Assembly: GCA_946482565.1 (NCBI GenBank)
Contig: CAMLSB010000017.1
Location: 1-22,145 of the forward strand
Direction: 5' to 3'
Source: an uncultured Lysobacteraceae bacterium
GTDB lineage: Bacteria; Pseudomonadota; Gammaproteobacteria; Xanthomonadales; Xanthomonadaceae
Length of the DNA stretch: 22,145 nt
Below the pieces are notes generated by a model. It saw only the letters and a list, made by a program, of their open reading frames with translations, did no database searches and had not been told where the DNA came from. Position 1 is the first letter of the stretch, and every line of letters begins with the position of its first letter. Positions 7,012 to 14,473 of this stretch are shown here, piece after piece. The translations under genes and the position numbers were made by a program.

Positions 7012-8310
7012 ATGGCGCAGCGCCCGGCGAAGGATGGCCGGCCCGCGTGGGCGGGGGCGGCGGATGCGCTCTACGGCGCTGCGCTGCGGCTGTACCCGCG
7101 CGCGTTCCGCGAGCGCTGGGGCGAGCCGATGCGCCAGGCCTTCCGCGACCGCTGCCGCGAAGTCGCGCGGGGCGAACGCAGCGGCGTCGCGCTGTTGCAC
7201 GAATCGCTGGCGGATATCGCGGCCGCCGCCGGCCGCGAGCACGCGAACGCGGCTGGTGCCGTCGCACCCCAGCGGTTCTGGCTCGCGCTCGCGTGCCTGC
7301 TGCTGCTCGCAGGTACGCTGGCGGCGCGGGAGCAGCTCGCCTACATGGTGCAGCTCGCGGGCGAAGCGGCTTCGGTGCGCTGGTCGCAACTGCAGGCCGC
7401 GCTCGAAGACCGCGCATTGCGCCACTACTGGGATGACGTCGCCGACGGACTCGATGGGGACGTTGCGCCTGGCGCGCCAACAACGCGCGCCTTCGCGTTG
7501 CTCGGAGGGGGCTCGGCGGAACGCGCGCGCGGGCTGCTGCGCGACGCGATGGCTGCAGGCGACCCGCGCGCATTCTGGCTTGTCGCGACCGCGTGCCAGC
7601 ACGACAAGGCCTGTGGCATCGACGTCGATGCCGCGCTGGCGCGCTGGCAGCGCGTCGAGCCCGACAACGCCGCGCCTGCGCTGTTCGCGCTCGAGCGTGC
7701 GGCCGCCACCGGCGATGCTGCGGGCGTGGAAAGCGCGCTGTCGCTTGCCGCCCGCGCGACGACGTATCGCGCCCACGACATCGAACTGCTGAAGTCGCTG
7801 TTCAAGCCGGCCGAAGCAGTGCGCGTGCCGACGCGCCTGCACGACGCATTCGGGCTCGATGATCCATCGTTGGCGGCGGACGCCCTGGCAATCGATGCCT
7901 GGAGCAAGTTCGCCCTGCCGCGCTTCGATGCCTTGCACGATCGTTGCCGTCCCGCCACCGTTGCCAGGTCTGTCGCGGAATGCGTGGCGGTGGGCAAGCT
8001 GCTCGCCGACAGCAACGTGCTGCTCGGCCGGCTCATCGGCGAGCGTCTGCTCTGCCGGTACCAGTGCGCCGGCCCGGACCGCGCGTCCGTCGCCGCGCGG
8101 ATCGCCGAGCGCCAGTGGGTCTTCGACAACATGCAATTCAAGCAATACAACACGCGCGCGTGGCGGCCCTCATGGATCCATGCGTGGCATGCCGACGACG
8201 TGCGCGGCGAATTCGACGTGGACCGGCACATGCTGCGCGACCGCGGGATCGACACGCGTCCGCCGCCGGGCTATCGCGTGCCGGCGCGCTCGCTCGACCC
8301 CAACCGCTGA
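7012..8310 (+). CDS. PadR-operon protein: prefix module, one membrane helix, large helical extracytoplasmic domain
   Basis: A 432-residue protein of unknown function, starting 3 bp after the preceding stop with no clear Shine-Dalgarno, so coupled translation is likely. Residues about 20-60 repeat the prefix module of the upstream protein (LYPRAFRERWGEPM again). A single hydrophobic segment follows (about 88-106, FWLALACLLLLAGTLAA). The remaining 320 residues look alpha-helical and TPR/Sel1-like: RARGLLRDAMAAGDPRAFWL, then ALARWQRVEPDNAAPALFAL and AAATGDAAGVESALSLAA. They contain several cysteines (ACQHDKAC, CRPATVARSVAEC, CRYQC) that could form disulfides outside the membrane. Topology would place the prefix module in the cytoplasm. 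No enzyme motif was recognised. Confidence 0.82.
   Translation: MAQRPAKDGRPAWAGAADALYGAALRLYPRAFRERWGEPMRQAFRDRCREVARGERSGVALLHESLADIAAAAGREHANAAGAVAPQRFWLALACLLLLAGTLAAREQLAYMVQLAGEAASVRWSQLQAALEDRALRHYWDDVADGLDGDVAPGAPTTRAFALLGGGSAERARGLLRDAMAAGDPRAFWLVATACQHDKACGIDVDAALARWQRVEPDNAAPALFALERAAATGDAAGVESALSLAARATTYRAHDIELLKSLFKPAEAVRVPTRLHDAFGLDDPSLAADALAIDAWSKFALPRFDALHDRCRPATVARSVAECVAVGKLLADSNVLLGRLIGERLLCRYQCAGPDRASVAARIAERQWVFDNMQFKQYNTRAWRPSWIHAWHADDVRGEFDVDRHMLRDRGIDTRPPPGYRVPARSLDPNR
7081..7179 (+). repeat. Direct repeat copy 2, encodes the prefix module
   Basis: Partner of 6457-6555 at an offset of 624 bases. Several of the differences are third-position changes (for example GCA/GCG and GAA/GAG). 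One codon, CAG versus CGC, differs at two bases. Confidence 0.85.
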
Positions 8311-8344
8311 AACCACGAAAGACCTCGCGCCAGGGAGCATCGCC

Positions 8345-8761
8345 ATGAAAATCGCAGCCATCACCGCCAACGTCCTCGCCATCGGCCTGGCGGTCCTCGC
8401 GACGCAAGCATCCGCGGCCCGCGCCGCGGGCCAGGACGCCGATCCGGATGCCGGCGCGCGCGCAGCGCTCGCCTCCGCCTTGCAGGGCATGGCGCGGGCG
8501 AAGCTGGCGGTCTCCGAGCGTTACACGAAGACGCATGCGTGGGCCCACGACGCGACGGCGATCGGCTTCGAGGCTCCTGCCGGGATCCCCGGCCGCATCG
8601 CCATCGCCGACGGCACCATCACCGTCACCTTCGACGCACCTGCATCGATGGCCGGAAAAACGCTGAAGCTGATCCCGTCCGACACCGGTGACGGCATGGT
8701 GCACTGGCGCTGCGAGGCGCCGGCGCTGCCGGCAACGGTCCGGCCGAAGGGCTGCGAGTAA
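8345..8761 (+). CDS. Small secreted protein with a pilin-like globular domain
   Basis: A 138-residue protein with AGGGAG at 8332-8337, seven bases before the ATG. It begins with an ordinary Sec signal peptide (MKIAAITANVLAIGLAVLA, cleavage probably after ASA or ARA near residues 24-27). The mature part resembles the C-terminal half of type IV major pilins: a helix with AKLAVSERYTKTHAW, then GTITVTFDAPASMAGKTLKL, then HWRCEAPALPATVRPKGCE, whose two cysteines match the pilin disulfide loop. There is no prepilin G/FTLIE leader or N-terminal assembly helix, so it should not polymerise as a pilus. It follows the 432-residue gene by 34 bp and probably ends the PadR operon. The pilin relation is from recalled family pattern; function is unknown. 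Confidence 0.8.
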   Translation: MKIAAITANVLAIGLAVLATQASAARAAGQDADPDAGARAALASALQGMARAKLAVSERYTKTHAWAHDATAIGFEAPAGIPGRIAIADGTITVTFDAPASMAGKTLKLIPSDTGDGMVHWRCEAPALPATVRPKGCE

Positions 8762-8771
8762 CGACCCCGAG

Positions 8772-8788
8772 GCCGCCTGCACGGCGGC
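8772..8788 (+). terminator. Possible hairpin after the PadR operon
   Basis: GCCGCC (8772-8777) and GGCGGC (8783-8788) can pair around a five-base loop, 11 bases after the stop of the pilin-like gene. No T-run follows, so this is at best a weak or Rho-assisted end. Confidence 0.25.
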
Positions 8789-8837
8789 TCCACCGGGCGC
8801 ACGCGACGATGGCCGTCCTTTCGGGCGGGAAGCCTGC

Positions 8838-9776
8838 ATGGCGGGACCCATCGCAATCGTGCTCAATTCCGGATCGGGGAACGGCCGCGAGCCGCCCGAT
8901 CCGGACGCGTTGCGCGCGAAGTTCGCGGCGCACGGGCTGGCGGCCGAGGTCTTCCGCTGCGAAGCCGGCGGATCGATCGCGGACCTGGCCAGCGCGGCGA
9001 TCGAAGCAAAGCCATCGTGCCTGGTCGCCGCCGGCGGCGACGGGACCGTCAATGCCGTCGCCGCGGCCGCGCTCGAGCACGACCTGCCGTTCGGCGTGCT
9101 GCCGCTGGGGACGCTGAACCACTTCGCGCGCGACCTCGACATCCCCGACGACATCGACGCGGCCATCGCAGCGATCGCAGCCGGCCACGAGCGCCGCGTC
9201 GATGTCGCCACCGCGAACGACCGGTTGTTCCTCAACAACGCGAGCCTCGGCCTGTACGCGACGATCGTCGTGGATCGCGAACGGCAGCAGCGCCGGCTCG
9301 GGCGCGGGAAGTGGAGCGCCCTGCTGCGCGCGACGCTGCAGGCGCTGCGCGAGCCGCAGGCGTTCGAGGTCGCGATCGAGGCGGACGGGCGCACGCTGCG
9401 CCAGCGGACGCCGTTCGTGTTCATCGGCAACAACGACTACATCGTGCAGGGCCCGGAGGCCGGGCGACGCGCGAGCCTCGACGACGGCCTGCTGTCGGTC
9501 TACGTGCTGCATCCGCGCACGGCGGCGGGCCTGCTCTGGCTCGCGCTGCGCACGCTGCTGCGCGGCACTTCGGGCGCAAGCGACCTGGATGCTTTCTCGA
9601 CGCGCCAACTCGAGGTGCATGGACGCGGCGCGCGCCTGCCTTTCGCGCGCGACGGCGAGGTCGACGACATCGAGACGCCGATCCGGTTCGCGGTGCGTCC
9701 GGGCGCCCTGCGCGTGCTCGCGCCACCCGCGTCGCCGCCACCCGCATCGTCGCCCCGCGCGGGGGGCGCGGCCTGA
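8838..9776 (+). CDS. Diacylglycerol/lipid kinase family protein (DagK/YegS type)
   Basis: A 312-residue cytoplasmic protein with the DAGK catalytic fold. It shows LNSGSGNG (N10 onward) at the first strand, the nucleotide-binding loop GGDGT at residues 66-70, PLGTLNHFARDL at about 91-102, and the C-terminal beta-sandwich ending with SLDDGLLSVYVL and LPFARDGEV. The family phosphorylates diacylglycerol, sphingoid bases or phosphatidylglycerol; which lipid is used here cannot be told. The frame is open upstream, but the ATG at 8838 (GGGCGGGAAG ahead of it) begins the conserved strand. The C terminus ends in a Pro/Ala-rich tail. The stop overlaps the next start by one base (TGATG at 9774-9778), so the kinase and phosphoesterase are coupled. 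Confidence 0.92.
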   Translation: MAGPIAIVLNSGSGNGREPPDPDALRAKFAAHGLAAEVFRCEAGGSIADLASAAIEAKPSCLVAAGGDGTVNAVAAAALEHDLPFGVLPLGTLNHFARDLDIPDDIDAAIAAIAAGHERRVDVATANDRLFLNNASLGLYATIVVDRERQQRRLGRGKWSALLRATLQALREPQAFEVAIEADGRTLRQRTPFVFIGNNDYIVQGPEAGRRASLDDGLLSVYVLHPRTAAGLLWLALRTLLRGTSGASDLDAFSTRQLEVHGRGARLPFARDGEVDDIETPIRFAVRPGALRVLAPPASPPPASSPRAGGAA

Positions 9777-10636
9777 TGCGCACCCTCGTCCATCTCTCCG
9801 ACCTCCACTTCGGCCGCGTCGACGCCGTGCTGCTGGCGCCGCTGCGCGAGGCGGTGGAATCCGCAAAGCCCGACCTGCTCGTCGTGTCGGGCGACCTGAC
9901 GCAGCGCGCGCGGCGCGCACAGTTCGCGCAGGCGGCCGCCTTCCTCGACACGCTGCCGATGCCGCAACTGGTCGTGCCGGGCAACCACGACGTGCCGCTG
10001 TACGACGTGGCGCGGCGCTTCCTCGCCCCGCTCACGCGCTTCCGCCGCAGGATCGAGGCCGACGAATTCCCGTACTACGAGGACGCGGAGATCGCCGCCA
10101 TCGGCCTGAACACCGCGCGCTCGCTCACGTTCAAGGGCGGCCGCGTGAACCGCGACCAGGTCGCGGAGGTCGAGCGCCGCTTCCATGGCCTGCCGGAGCC
10201 GGTGACCCGCATCGTCGTGAGCCACCATCCGTTCGACCTGCCCGAGGACGCCGACGCCGGCGACCTGGTCGGCCGTGCCGACATGGCGATGCAGGCGTTC
10301 GCAGGCTGCGGCGTGGACGTGTTCCTGTCCGGGCACCTGCACACGACGCACGTCGGCAACACCGCGCGCCGTTATCGCATCGAAGGCTATGCGGCGCTGG
10401 CGGTGCAGGCCGGCACGGCGACCTCGACGCGCGAGCGTGGCGAAGCGAACGCCTTCAACCTGCTGCGGATCGGCAGCCGCAGCCTGCGGCTGGAAACCTG
10501 GTCGTGGCGGCCCGAGGCGCGGCGCTACCGGCCCGGGCCCGAACGCCGCTTCGCGTGGCTCGAAGGCCAGGGCTGGGGGCCGGCGGAACCCGTACCGGAG
10601 ACGGCCACCGGCCCCGCTGCGGTGCCGGCCGGATGA
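9776..10636 (+). CDS. Calcineurin-like metallophosphoesterase (class III phosphodiesterase type)
   Basis: A 286-residue protein with every metal-binding motif of the family: D9-L-H11, G39-D40-L, G69-N70-H71-D72, S149-H150-H151-P and G186-H187-L-H189. These bind two metal ions and hydrolyse phosphomonoesters or diesters. The layout is CpdA/class III-like, so a cyclic nucleotide or a phospholipid-derived phosphodiester is plausible, but the sequence does not decide. The ATG lies in the kinase stop (TGATG), and the pair lipid kinase plus phosphoesterase suggests linked lipid or head-group metabolism (inference). The last 40 residues are a Pro/Gly/Arg-rich tail of no recognised function. Confidence 0.92.
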   Translation: MRTLVHLSDLHFGRVDAVLLAPLREAVESAKPDLLVVSGDLTQRARRAQFAQAAAFLDTLPMPQLVVPGNHDVPLYDVARRFLAPLTRFRRRIEADEFPYYEDAEIAAIGLNTARSLTFKGGRVNRDQVAEVERRFHGLPEPVTRIVVSHHPFDLPEDADAGDLVGRADMAMQAFAGCGVDVFLSGHLHTTHVGNTARRYRIEGYAALAVQAGTATSTRERGEANAFNLLRIGSRSLRLETWSWRPEARRYRPGPERRFAWLEGQGWGPAEPVPETATGPAAVPAG

Positions 10637-10642
10637 TAGGCT
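10637..10642 (+). promoter_or_regulatory. Possible -10 box TAGGCT for the parA-like gene
   Basis: TAGGCT fits the TANNNT form and lies 30 bases before the ATG at 10673. The same nine bases TAGGCTTCG occur ahead of the DUF1232 gene (15325-15333). No convincing -35 element is visible, so this is tentative. Confidence 0.3.
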
Positions 10643-10672
10643 TCGGCTTCGTATCCATCGGCGGAGTGGCGG

Positions 10673-11305
10673 ATGAAGACGATCCTCGTGGCCAGTTCCA
10701 AGGGCGGCGTCGGCAAGACCACGATTGCGACCCACCTCGCGGCGCAAGCCGCGCTGTCGGGCAAGCGCACGGTCCTGGTCGACGCGGACCCGCAGCGCTC
10801 TTCCACCCGCTGGGCCGAGAAACGCGCCGGCCTCGACAGCGCGGTGCTCCCCATCGACGGCACCAAGGCCCAGCGCGGCTGGCAGCACGACCTGCCCGAG
10901 AACACCCAGGTGGTGATCGTGGACGGCGCCGCCGGGGCGATGGCCCACGAGCTGATGCCCTTCCTCGAGCGCGCCGACGCGGTGGTCGTGCCGGTCCTGC
11001 CCTCGGCGCTCGACATCGAGGCGACCGTGCCCTTCCTCGACACGCTGGCCAGACTGGCACGGGTGCGGCGCGGCGACCTGCCCATCGGCCTGGTCGGCAA
11101 CAAGCTGCGGCCCTGGACCAATGCCTCGCAGCAGGCCGTGGAGCTGTGGAAGCAGTGGCCCTACCCGGTCGTGGCGCAGTTGCGCGACAGCCAGGCCTAT
11201 TCGGTGCTGGTCGGCCTGGGCAAGAGCCTGTTCGACTACCAGTCGGCGCAGGTCCGCGAGCACCAGGACGACTGGCAGCCCCTTCTTCGCTGGACAAGGA
11301 AGTAG
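10673..11305 (+). CDS. Orphan ParA/MinD-like P-loop ATPase
   Basis: A 210-residue protein with the deviant Walker A motif K10-GGVGK15-TT, switch I VDADPQRSS, and a Walker B/switch II region VVIVDGAAG. It then has PVLPSALDIEATVPFL and VGNKLRPWTN. Proteins of this size use ATP-dependent dimerisation on nucleoid or membrane to position cargo. No parB, repA or centromere-like repeat is present nearby, so it is not a plasmid or chromosomal partition pair; an orphan ParA that positions a cell component is more likely (inference). It is preceded by a 36-bp gap with a possible -10 box, and is followed 44 bp later by the SixA-like gene, which may be co-transcribed. Confidence 0.92.
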   Translation: MKTILVASSKGGVGKTTIATHLAAQAALSGKRTVLVDADPQRSSTRWAEKRAGLDSAVLPIDGTKAQRGWQHDLPENTQVVIVDGAAGAMAHELMPFLERADAVVVPVLPSALDIEATVPFLDTLARLARVRRGDLPIGLVGNKLRPWTNASQQAVELWKQWPYPVVAQLRDSQAYSVLVGLGKSLFDYQSAQVREHQDDWQPLLRWTRK

Positions 11306-11349
11306 AAGCTGTTAAGTAGATGGTCGTACCAGCCAAGCGCGGAGACGAC

Positions 11350-11826
11350 ATGCGTCAATTGATCCTGCTGCGACACGCGCATGCCGAGCCCGCCAGCCCC
11401 GGCCAGGCCGACCTCGACCGGCCGCTTTCGCCTGAAGGCCTCGCCGAGGCGGAAGCCGCGGGCCGCTGGCTCGCCGAACACGGGCTGGTGCCCGACTGCG
11501 TGCTGAGCTCGCCCGCACGGCGCACGCGCGAGACGCTGGAGGCCGTGCTCGGCGCCATCGGCTACGTCGAGCAGCGCCTGGAGCCGGGGATCTACGACGC
11601 CACGCCCGGTACGCTCGTCGCCCTCGCCGACCGTCACTGCGACGCCGGGCGCTTGCTGCTCGTGGGCCACAACCCGGGCCTGGAACAGCTCGTCGCGTTG
11701 CTCAGCAGCGGCCAGTCCGGCGATTACCGCGGCATGCCGCCGGGCGGAGTCGCCGTGCTGGACCTGCCCGCCGACGCGGCGATCGAACCCGGAGCCGCGA
11801 CGCTCACCGCTTTCTGGTGGCCGTGA
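11350..11826 (+). CDS. sixA: SixA-like histidine phosphatase
   Basis: A 158-residue protein of the histidine phosphatase superfamily. The catalytic His is H9 in LILLRHAHAEP (RHA in place of the usual RHG), C-VLSSPARRTRETL carries the second arginine, and H107 in LLVGHNPGLEQL is the second His. Size and motifs match SixA, which dephosphorylates phosphohistidine on phosphotransfer domains; here the Hpt protein encoded at 2973-5948 is a conceivable but untested target. An in-frame ATG at 11320 exists; the ATG at 11350 has GGAGA at 11341-11345 and begins the conserved strand, so it is chosen. The stop overlaps the next gene's GTG start. Confidence 0.88.
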   Translation: MRQLILLRHAHAEPASPGQADLDRPLSPEGLAEAEAAGRWLAEHGLVPDCVLSSPARRTRETLEAVLGAIGYVEQRLEPGIYDATPGTLVALADRHCDAGRLLLVGHNPGLEQLVALLSSGQSGDYRGMPPGGVAVLDLPADAAIEPGAATLTAFWWP

Positions 11827-12395
11827 CCCTGCGCGAGGCCCCTGCGCTGCTCGTCGCGGCGCTGCTGCTCCTCGCGCTTGCCCGCGCCGCGCTCGCGGCC
11901 GAATTCGATGCCGCCGCCTCGCGCGTGGGCTTCGTGCTGTCCACGCGCTGGGGCCAGGACCTCGAAGGCCGCTTTCCCACGCTCCAGGGCCGCATCGACG
12001 AACTCGGCCACGACCAGCGCCGGGTCCGCCTGGTGCTGTTCACCGGCGACGTCGAGATCGTCGGCCACCCCGGTTACACGCGTTTCACCCGCGGCCGCGC
12101 CTTCTTCGACGCCGAGCGCTGGCCGCAGGTGGAATTCCTGTCCGACGCCTACACCCCGCGCCTGCTGCAGGACGGCGGCAAGCTCGGCGGCACGCTGCGC
12201 ATGCGCGGCGTGCAGCACCGCCAGGTGTTCGACGTATTGCCGGCGGCGTGCGACGCACCGGGCCGCGACTGCGACGTGGTCGCCACCGGCGTCGTCGAAC
12301 GCGCCGACTACGGCATGGGGCGGTGGACCATCGCCCTCGACGATGCGGTGCGCTTCACCCTGCGGATGCGCCTGCGCGCGGAGCCGCCGGCGTGA
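11823..12395 (+). CDS. YceI family periplasmic lipid-binding protein
   Basis: About 190 residues starting at a GTG that overlaps the sixA stop (GTGA); another GTG at 11817 would add two residues. A hydrophobic signal peptide (LLVAALLLLALARAALA) is followed by a YceI beta-barrel: FDAAASRVGFVLSTRWGQDLEGRF, then GRAFFDAERWPQVEFLS, LGGTLRMRGVQHRQVFDV and ADYGMGRWTIALDDAVRFTLRMRL at the end. YceI proteins bind polyisoprenoid-like chains in the barrel. Cysteines in AACDAPGRDCDVV may form a disulfide. The stop overlaps the start of the PLD gene (GTGA), so YceI and PLD proteins are made together. Confidence 0.88.
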   Translation: MTLREAPALLVAALLLLALARAALAAEFDAAASRVGFVLSTRWGQDLEGRFPTLQGRIDELGHDQRRVRLVLFTGDVEIVGHPGYTRFTRGRAFFDAERWPQVEFLSDAYTPRLLQDGGKLGGTLRMRGVQHRQVFDVLPAACDAPGRDCDVVATGVVERADYGMGRWTIALDDAVRFTLRMRLRAEPPA

Positions 12396-14350
12396 GCGCG
12401 CGTCCGCAGCCGCGCTTGCGCGCCGCGTTCGTCGCGCTCGCGCTGCTTGCGGCGGGCGGATGCAGCAGTTTCGGGCCGGCGCAACGCGCGCGCGCCGAAG
12501 CGGTGGCGGTCGCCGCGCGCGCCGAACCGTCGGGTTGCACGCGCGCCGACGCCTGCGCGCGCCCTTCCGCGCTGCACCAGCTCGCCGCGCGCGCCTTCAC
12601 CGAAAGCACGCCGTCGAAGCCACGCCACTACGCGCTGATCCTCGACCGCGGCCAGGACGCGCTGGTGGCCCGCATCGACCTGCTGCGCAGCGCCACCACG
12701 TCCATCGACCTGCAGACCTACATCTTCGACGAGGACGACGCCGGCCAGCTGTTCCTCGACGAGCTGCTGGCGGCGGCGCGGCGCGGCGTGCGCGTGCGCG
12801 TGCTCGTGGACCAGCTTTCGGCGCTCAAGCGCGTGGACACGCTCGCGGCCCTGGCAGGCGCGAACCGAAATTTCGAGATCCGCATCTACAACCCGGTGCT
12901 CGGCCGCGCGCGGCTGAGCTACCCGCAATACGTGCTGGCCGCGGCCTGCTGCTGGCGCAAGCTCAACCAGCGCATGCACACCAAGCTGCTGCTCGTCGAC
13001 GGCGCGGTCGGCATCACCGGCGGGCGCAACTACCAGGACGACTATTACGACTGGGACGCCACGTACAACTTCCGCGATCGCGACCTGCTCGTCGCCGGCC
13101 CGGTGGCGCGCGAGATGGGGGCGAACTTCGACGCGTTCTGGGCCGATCGCCGCAGCCGCCCGCCGTCGACGCTGTCCGACGTCGGCCGCGAATTGCTGGA
13201 TCGCGGCGTGCCGGCGATGGCCGCGCCGCAGTACGAGGATGCCGCGCGCGTGGCCGGCGTCCTCGCCGAAGTCTCCGATCCGGCGCGCATCGACGCGCTG
13301 GCGGCGGCCGCGATTCCCGTCGGCCCGGTGGCGTACATCGCCGACCTGCCGCAGAAGCATCGTCGCTCGGAAACCGGCATCGCGCCTGCGACCGCGGAGC
13401 TTCGCGCGCTGCTCGAATCGGCACGGGACACCGTGCTGCTGCAGACGCCCTACCTCGTGTTGTCGGATGCCGCGCAGGACCTGTTCCGCTCGATGCACAA
13501 GCGTCCCGACGCGCCGCGCGTGGTGGTGTCGACGAACTCGCTGGCGGCGACCGACTCGTTCGTCACCTACGCGCTGTCGTACAAGTACAAGCGCCGCTAC
13601 CTGCGGGATTTCGGCTTCGAGATCCACGAGCTCAAGCCCTTCCCCGCGGATGCGCCGATCGACCTCGCGGCGACCGGCGCGACGCTGCCGCCGGTCCCGA
13701 GCGAAGAGGACGTGGCGCGGGCGCGCGAGCGGCTCCGGGTGGCGCGCGCGCAACAGGGCATCGGCGTCGGCAGCGGCAGCGGCAGCGGGCGCTACCGGCG
13801 GCCGTTGCAGGCGGAGTACGCGGCGCTGCGCTATGCGCGCCGGCGCGGCAACGAGCGCGTGCCGCTGGAGCGTGCCGGCGTGCGCATCGGCCTGCACGCC
13901 AAGTCGCTGGTGGTGGACGGGAAGGTCGGCGTGGTCGGCACCCACAACTTCGATCCGCGCGGCGACCACTACAACACCGAGAGCGCGATCGTGGTCGCGG
14001 ATCCCGCGTTCGCGCAGGCCCTGGCGGCCAGCATCCGCGGCGACATCGCGCCGGAGAATTCGTGGACGATCGCGCGCCGCCCCGACGCGTCGTTCTTCCC
14101 GGGGCTGGAATACACGCTGGCCAAGGTGTCCGAACGCATGCCGATCTTCGACCTGTGGCCGGTGCGCTACGCGACGAGCTACGAGTTCGAGCCCGGGCCG
14201 CAATGCCCGGCACCGCTGTCTCCGTTCGATCCCCGGTTCGGCGACTGCTACAAGCCGGTCGGCGACTTCCCGGAAGTGGCGGCGGGCTTCAAGCCGCTGC
14301 TGACCCGGATCTTCACCGCCTTCGGGGCGGGGCTGGCGCCGATCCTCTAG
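12392..14350 (+). CDS. Phospholipase D/cardiolipin synthase-like lipoprotein (ClsC type)
   Basis: A 652-residue protein from a GTG overlapping the yceI stop. The N terminus is a signal peptide with a lipobox-like AAGGC, lipid-anchoring cysteine C24. Two complete HKD motifs follow: H196-T-K198...D203 (MHTKLLLVDG, then GGRNYQDDYYD) and H502-A-K504...D509 (LHAKSLVVDGKVG, then GTHNFDPRGD). This is the two-HKD phosphatidyltransferase/PLD fold, nearest in motif style to ClsC/YmdC, which makes cardiolipin from PE and PG. It is longer than ClsC (about 470 residues, recalled), with extra sequence between the halves including a Gly-Ser run at 13769-13789. Being a lipoprotein it would act outside the cytoplasmic membrane, unlike ClsA. 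The end CPAPLSPFDPRFGDC may form a disulfide. Confidence 0.9.
   Translation: MSARPQPRLRAAFVALALLAAGGCSSFGPAQRARAEAVAVAARAEPSGCTRADACARPSALHQLAARAFTESTPSKPRHYALILDRGQDALVARIDLLRSATTSIDLQTYIFDEDDAGQLFLDELLAAARRGVRVRVLVDQLSALKRVDTLAALAGANRNFEIRIYNPVLGRARLSYPQYVLAAACCWRKLNQRMHTKLLLVDGAVGITGGRNYQDDYYDWDATYNFRDRDLLVAGPVAREMGANFDAFWADRRSRPPSTLSDVGRELLDRGVPAMAAPQYEDAARVAGVLAEVSDPARIDALAAAAIPVGPVAYIADLPQKHRRSETGIAPATAELRALLESARDTVLLQTPYLVLSDAAQDLFRSMHKRPDAPRVVVSTNSLAATDSFVTYALSYKYKRRYLRDFGFEIHELKPFPADAPIDLAATGATLPPVPSEEDVARARERLRVARAQQGIGVGSGSGSGRYRRPLQAEYAALRYARRRGNERVPLERAGVRIGLHAKSLVVDGKVGVVGTHNFDPRGDHYNTESAIVVADPAFAQALAASIRGDIAPENSWTIARRPDASFFPGLEYTLAKVSERMPIFDLWPVRYATSYEFEPGPQCPAPLSPFDPRFGDCYKPVGDFPEVAAGFKPLLTRIFTAFGAGLAPIL
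13769..13786 (+). repeat. Three tandem GGCAGC units inside the PLD gene
   Basis: GGCAGC x3, followed by GGG, encodes a Gly-Ser linker between the two HKD halves. A copy-number change would stay in frame and alter linker length. Confidence 0.75.
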
Positions 14351-14384
14351 CGGTAGCGGGCCGTGCGGCAGGGTCGCGCCCTGG

Positions 14385-14435
14385 AAAAAAGAGCGGCCGG
14401 CGCGTCCTTGGGGGAGGGAGTCGCGCGCCGGCCGC
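14385..14435 (-). terminator. Rho-independent terminator of the 62-residue peptide gene
   Basis: GCGGCCGGCGCG (14393-14404) and CGCGCCGGCCGC (14424-14435) form a perfect 12-bp stem with a 19-base loop. On the minus strand the stem is followed by TC and then six T (14390-14385). It lies 38 bases past the stop of the minus-strand peptide gene. On the plus strand no T-run follows, so it serves the minus strand, although it may also slow the converging PLD transcript. Confidence 0.85.
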
Positions 14436-14473
14436 CGGGGAGCAGGTTGTCGGGGCGGGTGGCCCCGGGTGGA

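Noticed and set aside
6301..8145. 614-codon minus-strand frame opposite the PadR operon
   Set aside because: Antisense shadow. It crosses the duplicated module twice, so its internal repeat is explained by the plus-strand genes.
10673..11305. ParA gene as a sign of a plasmid or integrated element
   Set aside because: No ParB, replication gene, integrase or direct repeats nearby, and base composition matches the neighbours.
14366..14390. CAGGG-TCGCG-CCCTG hairpin after the PLD gene as its terminator
   Set aside because: On the plus strand it is followed by A residues, not T. Its T-run lies on the wrong side for the PLD transcript.
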